From Rhodoferax mekongensis (GTDB taxonomy: Bacteria > Pseudomonadota > Gammaproteobacteria > Burkholderiales > Burkholderiaceae_C): a DNA stretch of 64,000 bases. The first letter of the stretch is position 1; each line of letters starts with the position of its first letter. The stretch lies in contig NZ_CP132507.1 of NCBI RefSeq assembly GCF_032191775.1, positions 397,001 to 461,000 on the forward strand, in the 5' to 3' direction. Positions 55,914-64,000 of the stretch are shown piece by piece. The notes beneath the pieces are model-generated. The model made no database searches, was not told where the DNA came from, and saw nothing but the letters and a program-made list of their open reading frames with translations. A program made the translations under genes and the position numbers.

Positions 55914-57419
55914 ATGTCTCAACTCCCCACAGTCGGCCACCTCATCGGCGGCAAGATCATCACCACCGGCGAACGCGCACAAGACGTCTTCAACCCCGCC
56001 ACCGGCAAAGCCGAGAAGCGGGTGCTGCTGGCCCCCAAAGCCACGGTAGAAGAAGCCATTGCCAACGCGCAAGCTGCCTTCCCCGCCTGGCGCAACACGC
56101 CACCGCTCAAGCGAGCCCGCGTGATGAGCAACCTGAAAGTTTTGCTGGAAAAGCACGCTGAAGAACTCTGCGCCCTCATCACCGCCGAACACGGCAAGGT
56201 GCTTTCCGACGCCTTGGGCGAACTGCAGCGCGGCATTGAGAACGTGGAATACGCGTCTTATGCCCCCGAACTTCTCAAAGGGGAGCACAGCAAGAACGTG
56301 GGCCCCGCTATCGACAGCTGGAGCGAGTTTCAGGCGCTGGGCGTGACCGCCGGCATCACCCCCTTCAACTTCCCGGCCATGGTGCCGCTGTGGATGTGGC
56401 CTATGGCGGTCGCCTGCGGCAACACCTTTGTACTGAAACCGTCTGAGCGCGACCCCAGCTCCACCCTGCGTGTGGCCGAGTTGGCACTCGAAGCCGGCCT
56501 GCCACCCGGTGTGCTGAACGTGGTCAACGGCGACAAAGAAGCCGTGGACACGCTCTTGCAAGACCCACGGGTCAAGGCGGTGAGCTTTGTGGGCTCCACC
56601 CCGATTGCCGAATACATTTATGCCGAAGGCTGCAAACACGGCAAACGTGTACAAGCCTTGGGCGGCGCCAAGAACCACGCGGTGGTCATGCCCGATGCCG
56701 ACGTCGCCAACGCCGTGAGCGCCCTCATGGGTGCGGCCTATGGCTCCTGCGGCGAACGCTGCATGGCCATTCCGCTGGTGGTGGCCGTAGGTGACGCTAC
56801 CGCCGACGCGGTGATTGAAGGCCTGAAAGCCGAGATCGCCAAGATGAAGGTCGGCCCTGGCACAGCCCCCGGCATGGACATGGGCCCACTGGTGACCAAG
56901 CCGCACTTCGAAAAGGTGAAGGGCTATGTGGACCAAGGTGTGAAAGAAGGCGCCACCCTGGTGGTGGACGGCCGCGGGCTGAAGGTCGCCGGCCATGAAG
57001 ACGGCTATTACCTCGGCCCCTGCCTGTTTGACAACGTCAAACCGGGCATGGTGATTTACCAGGAAGAAATCTTCGGTCCCGTGCTGGGTGTGGTGCGTGT
57101 CAAGACGCTTCAAGAAGCCATGGACATGATCGATGCCCACGAATACGGCAACGGCACCTGCATCTTCACCCGCGACGGCGAAGCCGCCCGTTACTTCACC
57201 GACAACATTTTGGTCGGCATGGTGGGGGTGAACGTGCCGCTGCCCGTGCCTGTGGCCTACCACTCCTTCGGCGGCTGGAAGCGCAGCCTGTTTGGTGACC
57301 TGCACGCCTACGGCCCCGACGCCGTGCGCTTCTATACCAAACGCAAAACCATCACCCAGCGCTGGCCGAGTGCCGGTGTGCGCGAGGGGGCAGTGTTCAA
57401 CTTCCCGAGCAGCCGCTGA
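55914..57419 (+). CDS. mmsA: Methylmalonate/malonate-semialdehyde dehydrogenase (CoA-acylating)
   Basis: 501 residues, the usual length. It shows the family signatures GVTAGITPFNFPAMVPLWM, FVGSTPIAEYIY and GSCGERCMAIPLVV, in which the catalytic Cys is the one after Glu-Arg. The enzyme oxidises malonate semialdehyde to acetyl-CoA (or methylmalonate semialdehyde to propionyl-CoA). Its position after the transaminase suggests a beta-alanine degradation pathway. Confidence 0.93.
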   Translation: MSQLPTVGHLIGGKIITTGERAQDVFNPATGKAEKRVLLAPKATVEEAIANAQAAFPAWRNTPPLKRARVMSNLKVLLEKHAEELCALITAEHGKVLSDALGELQRGIENVEYASYAPELLKGEHSKNVGPAIDSWSEFQALGVTAGITPFNFPAMVPLWMWPMAVACGNTFVLKPSERDPSSTLRVAELALEAGLPPGVLNVVNGDKEAVDTLLQDPRVKAVSFVGSTPIAEYIYAEGCKHGKRVQALGGAKNHAVVMPDADVANAVSALMGAAYGSCGERCMAIPLVVAVGDATADAVIEGLKAEIAKMKVGPGTAPGMDMGPLVTKPHFEKVKGYVDQGVKEGATLVVDGRGLKVAGHEDGYYLGPCLFDNVKPGMVIYQEEIFGPVLGVVRVKTLQEAMDMIDAHEYGNGTCIFTRDGEAARYFTDNILVGMVGVNVPLPVPVAYHSFGGWKRSLFGDLHAYGPDAVRFYTKRKTITQRWPSAGVREGAVFNFPSSR

Positions 57420-57480
57420 GTCTGGTGTGCAATCCCGGCCACCGCCGGGTTTGCACGCTCCCCGGATCCGCCCAAAAGCA

Positions 57481-57511
57481 AAAAGGCTTGTCTTTCGACA
57501 AGCCTTTTTTT
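57481..57511 (+). terminator. Rho-independent terminator after mmsA
   Basis: The stem AAAGGCTTGTC/GACAAGCCTTT closes a TTTC loop and is followed by a T run. It is strong in both directions and could also serve the small PEP-CTERM-like gene that converges from the right. Confidence 0.9.
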
Positions 57512-57544
57512 CGGTGGGGCCGTGCAGGCCAGCGGCAAGCGTCC

Positions 57545-57715
57545 CTACTTGAAACGACGCCGCGCAATCGTCGCCATCAATCCCAAGCCAGCCAATACCA
57601 AACCGCCGGAATTGGCGTCAGGTGTCACCAGCTGCATAGCATCGGGGCCGGCAGTCTGAACAGCCCAAGCGGGTAGCGCAGCCACTGCGAGTAACAGGAG
57701 TAATTTGATCTTCAT
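57545..57715 (-). CDS. 56-residue PEP-CTERM-like secreted peptide
   Basis: The ATG at 57715 gives a signal peptide (MKIKLLLLLAVAALPAWAVQ), a short middle of about 20 residues, and a C-terminal anchor GLVLAGLGLMATIARRRFK. The anchor has the LAGLGL and Arg cluster of PEP-CTERM sorting signals but lacks the Pro-Glu-Pro before it. Its role is unknown. The upstream motif at 57768-57787 is shared with the next PEP-CTERM unit. Confidence 0.7.
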   Translation of the reverse strand: MKIKLLLLLAVAALPAWAVQTAGPDAMQLVTPDANSGGLVLAGLGLMATIARRRFK

Positions 57716-57767
57716 AAGGCCTCCGGAAGGATGTGTGACAAGGTCAGTATTAACCCTATGCTGCGCC

Positions 57768-57787
57768 GCAACAATAGTCCATTCGGA
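57768..57787 (-). promoter_or_regulatory. Shared upstream motif, copy A (before the 56-residue peptide gene)
   Basis: GCAACAATAGTCCATTCGGA on the plus strand matches 17 of 20 positions of the sequence at 58930-58949. Both lie about 55-75 bases upstream of a PEP-CTERM-type gene on the minus strand. Confidence 0.55.
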
Positions 57788-57814
57788 TAAGCAACCAACA
57801 TTCCGACATCCAAA

Positions 57815-57842
57815 ACAAAAAGGCCTGCACGAGGCAGGCCTT
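57815..57842 (-). terminator. Terminator after the PEP-CTERM operon
   Basis: The arms AAGGCCTGC/GCAGGCCTT (57820-57828 with 57834-57842) close a five-base loop. On the minus strand they are followed by TTTTG. It ends transcription of the gene pair 58875-57864. Confidence 0.85.
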
Positions 57843-57863
57843 CTGAAAGCAAATGTGTCGTAC

Positions 57864-58361
57864 TTACGCAGACTTTTGACGACTGCGTTTTGTGGCGGCA
57901 CCAATCAACCCCAGTCCTGCAAGCAAGAGCGCAAAGCTTTCGGGTTCGGGCACAGGGCTAACAGTTCCGAAGTTGACCACGACCGCGCCCTTGGCGGTGT
58001 TGGGCAAAGCGGCGCTGGTGCCTGTCACCTTGAGCGTATACGCCTGCCCAGCCAACAAGCTAAACGCGCTGTTCGCCGCATCGCTTACCAAAATTGTGCG
58101 ATTGCCGTTCAAGCTAACAGAATTAAAAACAGCGATCTGGGATACACCGGACCACAAGGAAGCCGACAGTGCAGAGAACTGGCTTGCGAGCCCAGTCACA
58201 CGCAATATGAGCTTATTTGTTACTGCAGGAGTTACCACAAAGGATTCGGCAAATGCACCGTTGGTGGCTTCTTCGAAGGACGCGCTGGTGCCGGCTGCAT
58301 GGCTGTTTGCCGCCGCTACCAAAACGGCGGCTGCCACGAGTGATTGGATGGTCTTTTTCAT
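57864..58361 (-). CDS. PEP-CTERM sorting domain protein
   Basis: 165 residues. The signal peptide MKKTIQSLVAAAVLVAAANS is followed by a beta-rich domain that includes FAESFVVTP, and the C-terminus is a complete PEP-CTERM signal (PVPEPESFALLLAGLGLIG, then KRSRQ). Such proteins are processed by an exosortase and usually end up on the surface or in exopolysaccharide. It follows the next gene by 13 bases and is its operon partner. Confidence 0.88.
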   Translation of the reverse strand: MKKTIQSLVAAAVLVAAANSHAAGTSASFEEATNGAFAESFVVTPAVTNKLILRVTGLASQFSALSASLWSGVSQIAVFNSVSLNGNRTILVSDAANSAFSLLAGQAYTLKVTGTSAALPNTAKGAVVVNFGTVSPVPEPESFALLLAGLGLIGAATKRSRQKSA

Positions 58362-58374
58362 GCGTATCCCCTGA

Positions 58375-58875
58375 TTATTTGGATTGACGACGGCGAGCAA
58401 CCGCACCCATCAAACCCAAGCCCGCCAAAAGCAAAGCATAAGTTTCGGGTTCCGGGACAGGAGCCAATGTCACAGTGTAGGAGGCGGCTTCGCCGTAACC
58501 CGACAATTGGAACCAGTAAGAGCCACCGGGAGCAAGGCTGAAAGTGGATTGATATGAAGCCACACCCAAACCACTCAGACTTCCGTTGATCGGCAAGGAC
58601 ACAGTAAACCCAGACCCGGGTGCGCCCTGACCCACAGTCAAATAGGTATCCAAGCCCAAACCAGCATAGTCCACTGCGAAGTAGCCGCCAGTTACGCCCG
58701 TAAATTGAGACGGCAGGGTGAAGGTGTAAATATCCTCAAACGTGCCTGAAACATCAACGGAATTCTGGTAAGTGTTTTCCAACGGGCCGATATTGAATGT
58801 ACTTGCTTGAGCCGCAGCCAGAGACGCTGCCAGCGTGAGCGCCAAAGCTGCTTTTTTCATTAACGATTTGTACAC
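58375..58875 (-). CDS. PEP-CTERM sorting domain protein
   Basis: 166 residues. The GTG at 58875 has GGGAGAA four bases upstream; ATG at 58860 is the alternative. A signal peptide (MKKAALALTLAASLAAAQAS) is followed by a beta-sandwich-like domain (YTFTLPSQFTGVTGGYFAVD) and a PEP-CTERM signal (VPEPETYALLLAGLGLMG, then RRRQSK). It is the first gene of a two-gene operon with a shared upstream motif. Confidence 0.88.
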   Translation of the reverse strand: MYKSLMKKAALALTLAASLAAAQASTFNIGPLENTYQNSVDVSGTFEDIYTFTLPSQFTGVTGGYFAVDYAGLGLDTYLTVGQGAPGSGFTVSLPINGSLSGLGVASYQSTFSLAPGGSYWFQLSGYGEAASYTVTLAPVPEPETYALLLAGLGLMGAVARRRQSK

Positions 58876-58929
58876 AAGCTTCTCCCATCAAATTTCAGAA
58901 TGGCCGAAGTGTCGAGCTTTTGCGGCACT

Positions 58930-58949
58930 GCAACAATAGTGCGATCGGA
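58930..58949 (-). promoter_or_regulatory. Shared upstream motif, copy B (before the PEP-CTERM operon)
   Basis: GCAACAATAGTGCGATCGGA on the plus strand, paired with copy A at 57768-57787. The distance to the gene start is similar, so it is a candidate common promoter or regulator site. It does not fit the sigma-54 pattern well. Confidence 0.55.
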
Positions 58950-58991
58950 CTATCTACCACAAGGCTTTGAAAGTTTCGACACAATCGTCAC

Positions 58992-60041
58992 ATGCAGAAG
59001 TACTCACCCCCCCGCCTTTCCATGCTTGATCTGGTTGCCGTCCGCGAAGGCGGCACGGTGGGGCAGGCCTTGCAAATCGCTTTGCGCACAGCGCAGCATG
59101 CGGAGGCGCTGGGTTTCGAGCGCTACTGGCTGGCAGAGCACCACAACATGCCGGGCATCGCGAGTTCTGCCACCGCCGTACTGGTGGGCCATATGGCAGG
59201 CGGCACCAAGCGCATCCGGGTCGGGTCAGGCGGCATCATGCTGCCCAACCATGCGCCGCTGGTCGTGGCCGAAGCGTTTGGCACCTTGGCCGAGTTGTAT
59301 CCGGGCCGTATTGACCTCGGCCTGGGCCGTGCCCCCGGTACGGACCCAACCACCATGCGCGCCCTGCGCCGCAACAAAGTCGAACACGAAGACGATTTCC
59401 CGCGCGACGTGGCCGAGCTGCAAGCCCTGCTGGCCCCCCTGCAACCGGGGCAAAAGTTGGTCGCCATGCCCGGTGCGGGCACGCAAGTGCCCATCTGGCT
59501 GCTGGGCTCCAGCCTGTATTCGGCCCAACTGGCCGGCCACTTGGGGCTGCCTTATGCGTTCGCATCCCACTTCGCACCACGCTATCTGCACCAGGCGATT
59601 GCGATGTACCGCAGCCTGTTCAAACCGTCTGCCTCACTGGCCAAACCGCATGTGATGGTGGGCGTGCCCCTGGTCGCGGCGGAAACGGACGAAGAGGCCG
59701 AGCTGCTCGCCAGCAGCATTTACCAGCGGGTGCTGGGCATCCTGACCGGGCAACGCGGGGCCTTGCCTCCCCCCAAGCCGCAGTTCCTGCAACAGTGCCC
59801 GCCCGATGCGCGGGCCGCCATCCAGGACTTTCTCGGTGAAGCCGTGATCGGCGGGCCGGACACCGTTGAGCAAGGCCTGCTGGCGATGGCAGACGCCACT
59901 CTTGCCGACGAGCTGATGCTGGTCAGCGACATTTACGACCCTGCCTTGCGTCTGCGCTCCCTGGACATTGCCGCGCACGCCATGCGCCGGGCTGCCGAAG
60001 ACAGTGCGAAAGTCAGGGACGCCGCACCGGCAATGGGATGA
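58992..60041 (+). CDS. LLM-class flavin-dependent oxidoreductase
   Basis: 349 residues of the luciferase-like monooxygenase fold. The segments [40 protein letters not shown] and [14 protein letters not shown] are the classic MsnO8/YhbW-type signatures. A reduced flavin cosubstrate is expected; the substrate is unknown. The last 29 bases overlap the 3' end of the convergent pirin gene. Confidence 0.93.
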   Translation: MQKYSPPRLSMLDLVAVREGGTVGQALQIALRTAQHAEALGFERYWLAEHHNMPGIASSATAVLVGHMAGGTKRIRVGSGGIMLPNHAPLVVAEAFGTLAELYPGRIDLGLGRAPGTDPTTMRALRRNKVEHEDDFPRDVAELQALLAPLQPGQKLVAMPGAGTQVPIWLLGSSLYSAQLAGHLGLPYAFASHFAPRYLHQAIAMYRSLFKPSASLAKPHVMVGVPLVAAETDEEAELLASSIYQRVLGILTGQRGALPPPKPQFLQQCPPDARAAIQDFLGEAVIGGPDTVEQGLLAMADATLADELMLVSDIYDPALRLRSLDIAAHAMRRAAEDSAKVRDAAPAMG

Positions 60042-60879
60042 ACTCCGTCTCGCCCGGCACTGTAGGGAAGCGCTGCGCCTCCCAATCGTCCTGGGCCTGC
60101 AGAATGCGTTCTTTGTGGCTGGACACGAAGTTCCAAACCATGAAGCGGTGCCCCAGTGGCGTACCACCCAGCACCATCAGGCGTGTGGCTTGTGCAGCAT
60201 GGATGACCGGCTCCGAGCCTTCCTCCAGCACCAGCATTTGCCCGCTAGACAGAGAAGCGCCGTCTGCTGACACGTCCGCGTCCACGCTGTAAATACCCCG
60301 CTCCACGGCGGCGGCAGGCACCGTGACTGAAGCACCGGCCTCCAACTCGATCGCCAAATACAAAGTAGGCGACAGGGTCGCAACCGGCGAACTCACCCCG
60401 AACGCGCTGCCCACCAGCACGCGCACGGTGGCGCCCGGCAGGGTCACCACCGGAATGGCGCTTGCAGGGGTGTGGGAAAAGGCAGGCGCATCTTCTTCAT
60501 GTTCCGCCGGGAGCGCGGCCCAGAGCTGAAAGCCGTGGCTGTTGCGGCTCACGTCCCGCAGGTCATCGGGGGTGCGCTCCGAGTGCACGATGCCACGGCC
60601 CGCGGTCATCCAGTTGATGGCGCCGGGCTCTATACGTTGCACCACGCCGGTTGAGTCGCGGTGCATCATGGCGCCTTCAAACAGATAGGTCACCGTCGCC
60701 AGCCCGATATGGGGGTGCGGGCGCACGTCATGGTTGTCTCCCGGGTGGGCAGTTACCGGGCCGAAGTGGTCAAAAAACACAAAAGGTCCGATGGCCTGGC
60801 GCTGTACCGAAGGCAAGACACGCCGAACGGTGAAGCCGCCACCCAAATCGTGGGCACGGGGGATGATGGGAGTCGACAT
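60013..60879 (-). CDS. Pirin family protein
   Basis: 288 residues of the bicupin pirin fold. The metal ligands are visible: two His in [17 protein letters not shown], and His and Glu in GRGIVHSER. The C-terminal pirin domain includes [14 protein letters not shown]. Bacterial pirins include quercetinases and regulators; the activity cannot be told here. It is convergent with the LLM gene, with overlapping stops, and divergent from the diguanylate cyclase. Confidence 0.93.
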   Translation of the reverse strand: MSTPIIPRAHDLGGGFTVRRVLPSVQRQAIGPFVFFDHFGPVTAHPGDNHDVRPHPHIGLATVTYLFEGAMMHRDSTGVVQRIEPGAINWMTAGRGIVHSERTPDDLRDVSRNSHGFQLWAALPAEHEEDAPAFSHTPASAIPVVTLPGATVRVLVGSAFGVSSPVATLSPTLYLAIELEAGASVTVPAAAVERGIYSVDADVSADGASLSSGQMLVLEEGSEPVIHAAQATRLMVLGGTPLGHRFMVWNFVSSHKERILQAQDDWEAQRFPTVPGETEFIPLPVRRP

Positions 60880-60991
60880 AGGTATCCTTGAGCTGAGGCA
60901 CTAAAGCCGCATGGGTTTGCAAGCATTCTGCCCCAGCGTGCAATGGTTTGCTGCAATAAGCGCTTGCTCTGCTACAGTGCTTCGCCTGAGC

Positions 60992-62167
60992 ATGAACACC
61001 TATACCGCCCGCGTATTGCGCCACACGATGGAGCGCTGGAACTCCGAGTACGCACTGGTACTCGATGAGGCACACGCCAGCAATTTGCAGCGCACCCGAT
61101 TGCTCAGCCCGTTGGCAGCGGCACTGAATGGTTTTTTTGCGGTGCTGTTTCTCTGGATGGCCCTGAGCGCCTCGGACGACGACCCTGCTTACCGATGGAA
61201 ATTCTGGCAGCTGTTGACCCACACCGGCATGGGGGCGGCCTTGGCCTTGTGCGCTTGGGCCTGTCGCCCGCTGGAGCACCGCCACCGCTCATTGGCAGGG
61301 CGCTGGTTGCCGGTTCTGGCCATGGCGGTGTGCATAGTCTTTGCCATGCTGATCACGGCCATCGACCAATGGGTTACCCCGGCCATCACCCCGTTTTTCA
61401 TCGCCTGTATCGTGACCAGCCTCACGATCTACCTGCGCCCCCATGTGGCAGCCGCCTTGTTTGGCGTGGCCTTTGTGCTGTTCAGTACCCTGATCGGCAT
61501 GACGCAGCACAACCCGGAGATGCTGCTTTCGAACCGCCTCAATGGCCTGGCTGTGTGCGTGATCGGGTTCTGCCTGTCGGTGCTGATGTGGCGCAAATTC
61601 ACCACTATCGCGGTGCAAAAGCATCAGTTAGAGAAGGCCCACACCGAATTGCAGCTCAAACAGCGCGAGCTGGAGCGGCTCACCCGCCAGGACGGCCTGA
61701 CCGGGCTGTTCAACCGCAACACCTTTGTGGAGCTCAGCACCAACGAGCTGAAGCGCGCCAAACGGCAAGGCAGCGCCACCACCATCCTTCTGCTGGACCT
61801 GGACCATTTCAAGCGCATCAATGACACCTGGGGCCATCCTGCCGGTGACGCGGTACTGCGGCATGTGGCGCAGACCATGGTGAACTCGGTGCGCAGCACC
61901 GACCTGGTGGGCCGCCTGGGTGGCGAAGAATTTATCGTGCTGCTGCCCCACACCACCGCGGAGGCCAGCCGCAAAATCGCTGAAAAAATCCGCCAGCGCC
62001 TGGAAGTCAGCGACATTCGCTGGGAAGACAAGCGCATCGCGGTAACCGCCAGCATCGGCCTTGCCGGCACCACGGCCGAAGAAAGCCGCGAATTCGACAG
62101 CCTCTACACCGAGGCCGACAAGGCACTCTACCTCGCCAAGCAGCGGGGTCGCAACCGGGTGATTTGA
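60992..62167 (+). CDS. Diguanylate cyclase (GGDEF) with membrane sensor
   Basis: 391 residues from the ATG at 60992 (an upstream in-frame ATG at 60911 would add 27). Six membrane helices (for example LAAALNGFFAVLFLWMALSA, FFIACIVTSLTIYL and LNGLAVCVIGFCLSVLMW) lead through a coiled coil (KAHTELQLKQRELERLTRQD) to a GGDEF domain. The active site is GGEEF, and the inhibitory I-site RSTD lies five residues before it, so product inhibition is likely. It makes cyclic di-GMP, a known activator of MshE. Confidence 0.9.
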   Translation: MNTYTARVLRHTMERWNSEYALVLDEAHASNLQRTRLLSPLAAALNGFFAVLFLWMALSASDDDPAYRWKFWQLLTHTGMGAALALCAWACRPLEHRHRSLAGRWLPVLAMAVCIVFAMLITAIDQWVTPAITPFFIACIVTSLTIYLRPHVAAALFGVAFVLFSTLIGMTQHNPEMLLSNRLNGLAVCVIGFCLSVLMWRKFTTIAVQKHQLEKAHTELQLKQRELERLTRQDGLTGLFNRNTFVELSTNELKRAKRQGSATTILLLDLDHFKRINDTWGHPAGDAVLRHVAQTMVNSVRSTDLVGRLGGEEFIVLLPHTTAEASRKIAEKIRQRLEVSDIRWEDKRIAVTASIGLAGTTAEESREFDSLYTEADKALYLAKQRGRNRVI

Positions 62168-62237
62168 CCCCGGCGCGCCAGCGCCATCGGAGGCCTCAAG
62201 GCGCTTGTCACATCCATGCTGGGATAATCGGTCCCAC

Positions 62238-64000
62238 ATGGCACTTATTACTCTTCTTGACGCCCAGCTGGCATTCGGGCACGTCCCCCTCCTCGACCAC
62301 GCTGATTTCTCCCTCGAAACGCAGGAGCGCGTCGGCCTCATCGGCCGCAACGGCGCAGGCAAATCCTCCATGCTCAAAATTCTGGGCGGTATGGAGAAGC
62401 CTGACGACGGCACCCTGCAAGTGCAGACCGGCACCCGCATTTCCTATGTGGCACAAGAGCCGCAACTCGATGCAGACGCTACGATTTTCGTAGCTGTTCG
62501 CGCAGGTCTGGAGCGCGTTATCGGCCTGATTGAGCAATATTGCGCGGGCGAAGGCGATCTGGACGCCATGCAAAGCGAGATCGAAACGCTGGACGGCTGG
62601 AACTGGGAACAGCGGGTCAACGAGACCCTGCAACGCCTGCACCTGAATCCCGAGGCGATCGTCAACTCGCTCTCCGGCGGTACCAAAAAGCGCGTGGCCC
62701 TGGCCCAGGCGCTGGTCGCCCAGCCTGATGTGCTGCTGCTGGACGAACCCACCAACCACCTGGACCTGGACTCGATTGAATGGCTGGAAGGCCTGCTCAA
62801 GGAATTCAAGGGCTCCATCATCACCATCACCCACGACCGCTCCTTCCTGGACAACGTGGCCACCCGCATCGTGGAGCTGGACCGCGGCAAGCTGATGAGC
62901 TACCCCGGCAACTTCGCCGCCTACCTGACCCAAAAGGAAGAGCAACTCGCGCAAGAGGCGGTCATCAACGCCAAGGCCGACAAGCTGCTGGCCCAGGAGG
63001 AGGTGTGGATCCGCAAGGGCGTGGAAGCCCGCCGCACCCGCGCCACTGCCCGCATCAACCGCCTGCAAGAGCTGCGCGCCACCCGAGAAGCCCGCCGCGA
63101 AGTGGTGGGCAGCGTCAACATGGACGTGAACAGCGGCGACAAGAGCGGCAAGTTGGTGTCCGAGATGGTGCATGTGAGCAAGACCTTCGGCGACCGCATG
63201 ATCGTGAAGGACTTCACCGCCACCATTCTGCGCGGCGACAAGATCGGCCTGCTCGGCCCGAACGGCGCGGGCAAGACCACCTTGCTCAAGCTGATTCTGG
63301 GCGAGCACAAGCCGGATCCAGCCCCCGCCAATGCACCCAAACCCGAACCCGGACACAGCCCCTGGGGCACGGTGCGCCTGGGTGCCAACGTCACCGTGGC
63401 CTACTTCGACCAGATGCGCAACGCGCTGGACCTGGACGCGACGCTGGAAGACTTCATCAGCCCCGGCTCGGAGTGGATCGAAATCGGCAACCAGCGCAAG
63501 CACGTCAAAAGCTACCTGGGCGACTTTTTGTTCTCTCCGGCCCGCGCCACCTCACCGGTGCGGTCCTTGTCGGGTGGCGAGCGCAACCGCTTGCTGCTGG
63601 CCCGCCTGTTTGCCCGCCCGGCCAACGTGCTGGTGCTGGACGAACCCACCAACGACCTGGACATCGACACGCTGGAGCTGCTGGAAGACTTGCTGCAAAG
63701 CTACGACGGCACCGTTTTCCTCGTCAGCCACGACCGGACCTTCCTGGACAACGTGGTCACCAGCACCATTGCCTACGAGGGCGATGCCAAGTGGCGCGAG
63801 TACGAGGGCGGCGTGAGCGATTGGCTGATACAGACCAAGCGCGCAAACGACATTGCCGCCGCGCAAGGCAAAACCACGGCCAAGCCCTTTAATTACGAGC
63901 GCGAGCAGCTACAAAAACAGGAGCAGGCAACTGCCAAGGTGAGCGCCACTGCGCCTGCTGCACCGGCACCCGCCAAGGCCCGCAAGCTGAGCTTCAAGGA
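62238..64000 (+). CDS. uup: ABC-F ATPase Uup (3' end cut by window edge)
   Basis: 587 codons are visible from the ATG at 62238. Two ABC modules without membrane segments: the first with Walker A GRNGAGKSS and signature NSLSGGTKKRVALAQAL, Walker B VLLLDEPTNHLDLDS; the second with GPNGAGKTTLLK, signature SLSGGERNRLLLARLF and DEPTNDLDIDT. A charged linker lies between them. A C-terminal Lys/Ala-rich tail is beginning at the right edge, as in Uup. ABC-F proteins act on ribosomes; Uup is also linked to DNA transposon excision. It carries one and perhaps two dispersed-repeat copies. Confidence 0.92.
   Translation, partial: MALITLLDAQLAFGHVPLLDHADFSLETQERVGLIGRNGAGKSSMLKILGGMEKPDDGTLQVQTGTRISYVAQEPQLDADATIFVAVRAGLERVIGLIEQYCAGEGDLDAMQSEIETLDGWNWEQRVNETLQRLHLNPEAIVNSLSGGTKKRVALAQALVAQPDVLLLDEPTNHLDLDSIEWLEGLLKEFKGSIITITHDRSFLDNVATRIVELDRGKLMSYPGNFAAYLTQKEEQLAQEAVINAKADKLLAQEEVWIRKGVEARRTRATARINRLQELRATREARREVVGSVNMDVNSGDKSGKLVSEMVHVSKTFGDRMIVKDFTATILRGDKIGLLGPNGAGKTTLLKLILGEHKPDPAPANAPKPEPGHSPWGTVRLGANVTVAYFDQMRNALDLDATLEDFISPGSEWIEIGNQRKHVKSYLGDFLFSPARATSPVRSLSGGERNRLLLARLFARPANVLVLDEPTNDLDIDTLELLEDLLQSYDGTVFLVSHDRTFLDNVVTSTIAYEGDAKWREYEGGVSDWLIQTKRANDIAAAQGKTTAKPFNYEREQLQKQEQATAKVSATAPAAPAPAKARKLSFK
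62478..62514 (+). repeat. Dispersed repeat, copy 12 (inside uup)
   Basis: CGCTACGATTTTCGTAGCTG, then TTCGCGCAGG and a GAGCGC remnant. It is translated in frame as ATIFVAVRAGLER, with the same VAVRA peptide as the copy in dadA. Confidence 0.55.
63899..63922 (-). repeat. Dispersed repeat, possible copy 13 (inside uup)
   Basis: The complement reads CCTGTTTTTGTAGCTGCTCG, then CGC. Only the first half of the element is recognisable, so it may be a chance match in a repeat-like Lys/Gln-rich linker. Confidence 0.35.

Noticed and set aside
55548..57305. A 585-codon minus-strand frame opposite mmsA.
   Set aside because: It has no domain match and is the shadow of a highly conserved dehydrogenase.

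Overview
The window reads as ordinary chromosome of a betaproteobacterium of the order Burkholderiales, most like the family Comamonadaceae (Rhodoferax/Curvibacter type). This rests on protein recognition and layout: a MetH split into two genes with an S-adenosylhomocysteine (SAH) riboswitch, a full MSHA-type pilus locus, PEP-CTERM proteins, GTP-type PEP carboxykinase, and a dispersed ~45-50 bp repeat in at least a dozen copies. It is moderately GC-rich and gene-dense. I saw no rRNA, tRNA, CRISPR array, prophage or insertion-sequence transposase.

Layout. 1-593: an aldose-1-epimerase running off the left edge. 743-2609: glnK-amtB (ammonium sensing and uptake) behind a well-formed sigma-54 promoter with an NtrC-type site, divergent from comM (2858-4411). 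4503-23770: MSHA pilus locus, nearly all on the minus strand. In transcription order it is a glycine-zipper gene, mshE, mshG, mshF, the pilin mshA, then mshC-D-O-P-Q, then mshI-I2-J-K-L-M-N. An O-antigen-ligase/oligosaccharyltransferase-type gene lies on the opposite strand between mshA and mshC. Both the pilin and the ligase are broken by a one-base deficit in a seven-base G/C tract. 23930-30228: a second glycine-zipper protein, the cobalamin-dependent half of methionine synthase, a Gfo/Idh/MocA dehydrogenase, an outer-membrane beta-barrel protein, and the homocysteine-binding half of methionine synthase led by the SAH riboswitch.

30451-42109: recQ, a small unknown gene, a tandem AAA+ ATPase, a 46-residue membrane peptide coupled to a secreted glutathione peroxidase, pckG, a small membrane protein, a LysR regulator with a frameshifted metallophosphoesterase, a secreted ATP-dependent DNA ligase and a universal stress protein. 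42106-50040: a sugar uptake and oxidation cluster (two dehydrogenases, a YtfQ/YtfR/YtfT/YjfF-type galactofuranose ABC transporter and a divergent aldose-1-epimerase). 50089-57419: TetR, ArgP-like and LysR regulators with a D-amino-acid dehydrogenase, and a beta-alanine transaminase/malonate-semialdehyde dehydrogenase pair. 57545-58875: three PEP-CTERM or PEP-CTERM-like secreted proteins sharing an upstream motif. 58992-64000: LLM flavin oxidoreductase, pirin, a diguanylate cyclase and an ABC-F ATPase (Uup) running off the right edge.

The strongest unexplained signals are: the dispersed repeat, four copies of which are translated in frame inside genes; a nested inverted-repeat element between two convergent genes (53171-53393); the two G/C-tract frameshifts in the pilus locus, plus a third elsewhere that points to homopolymer miscalling; the circularly permuted msh gene order; and the conserved motif upstream of the PEP-CTERM transcription units.
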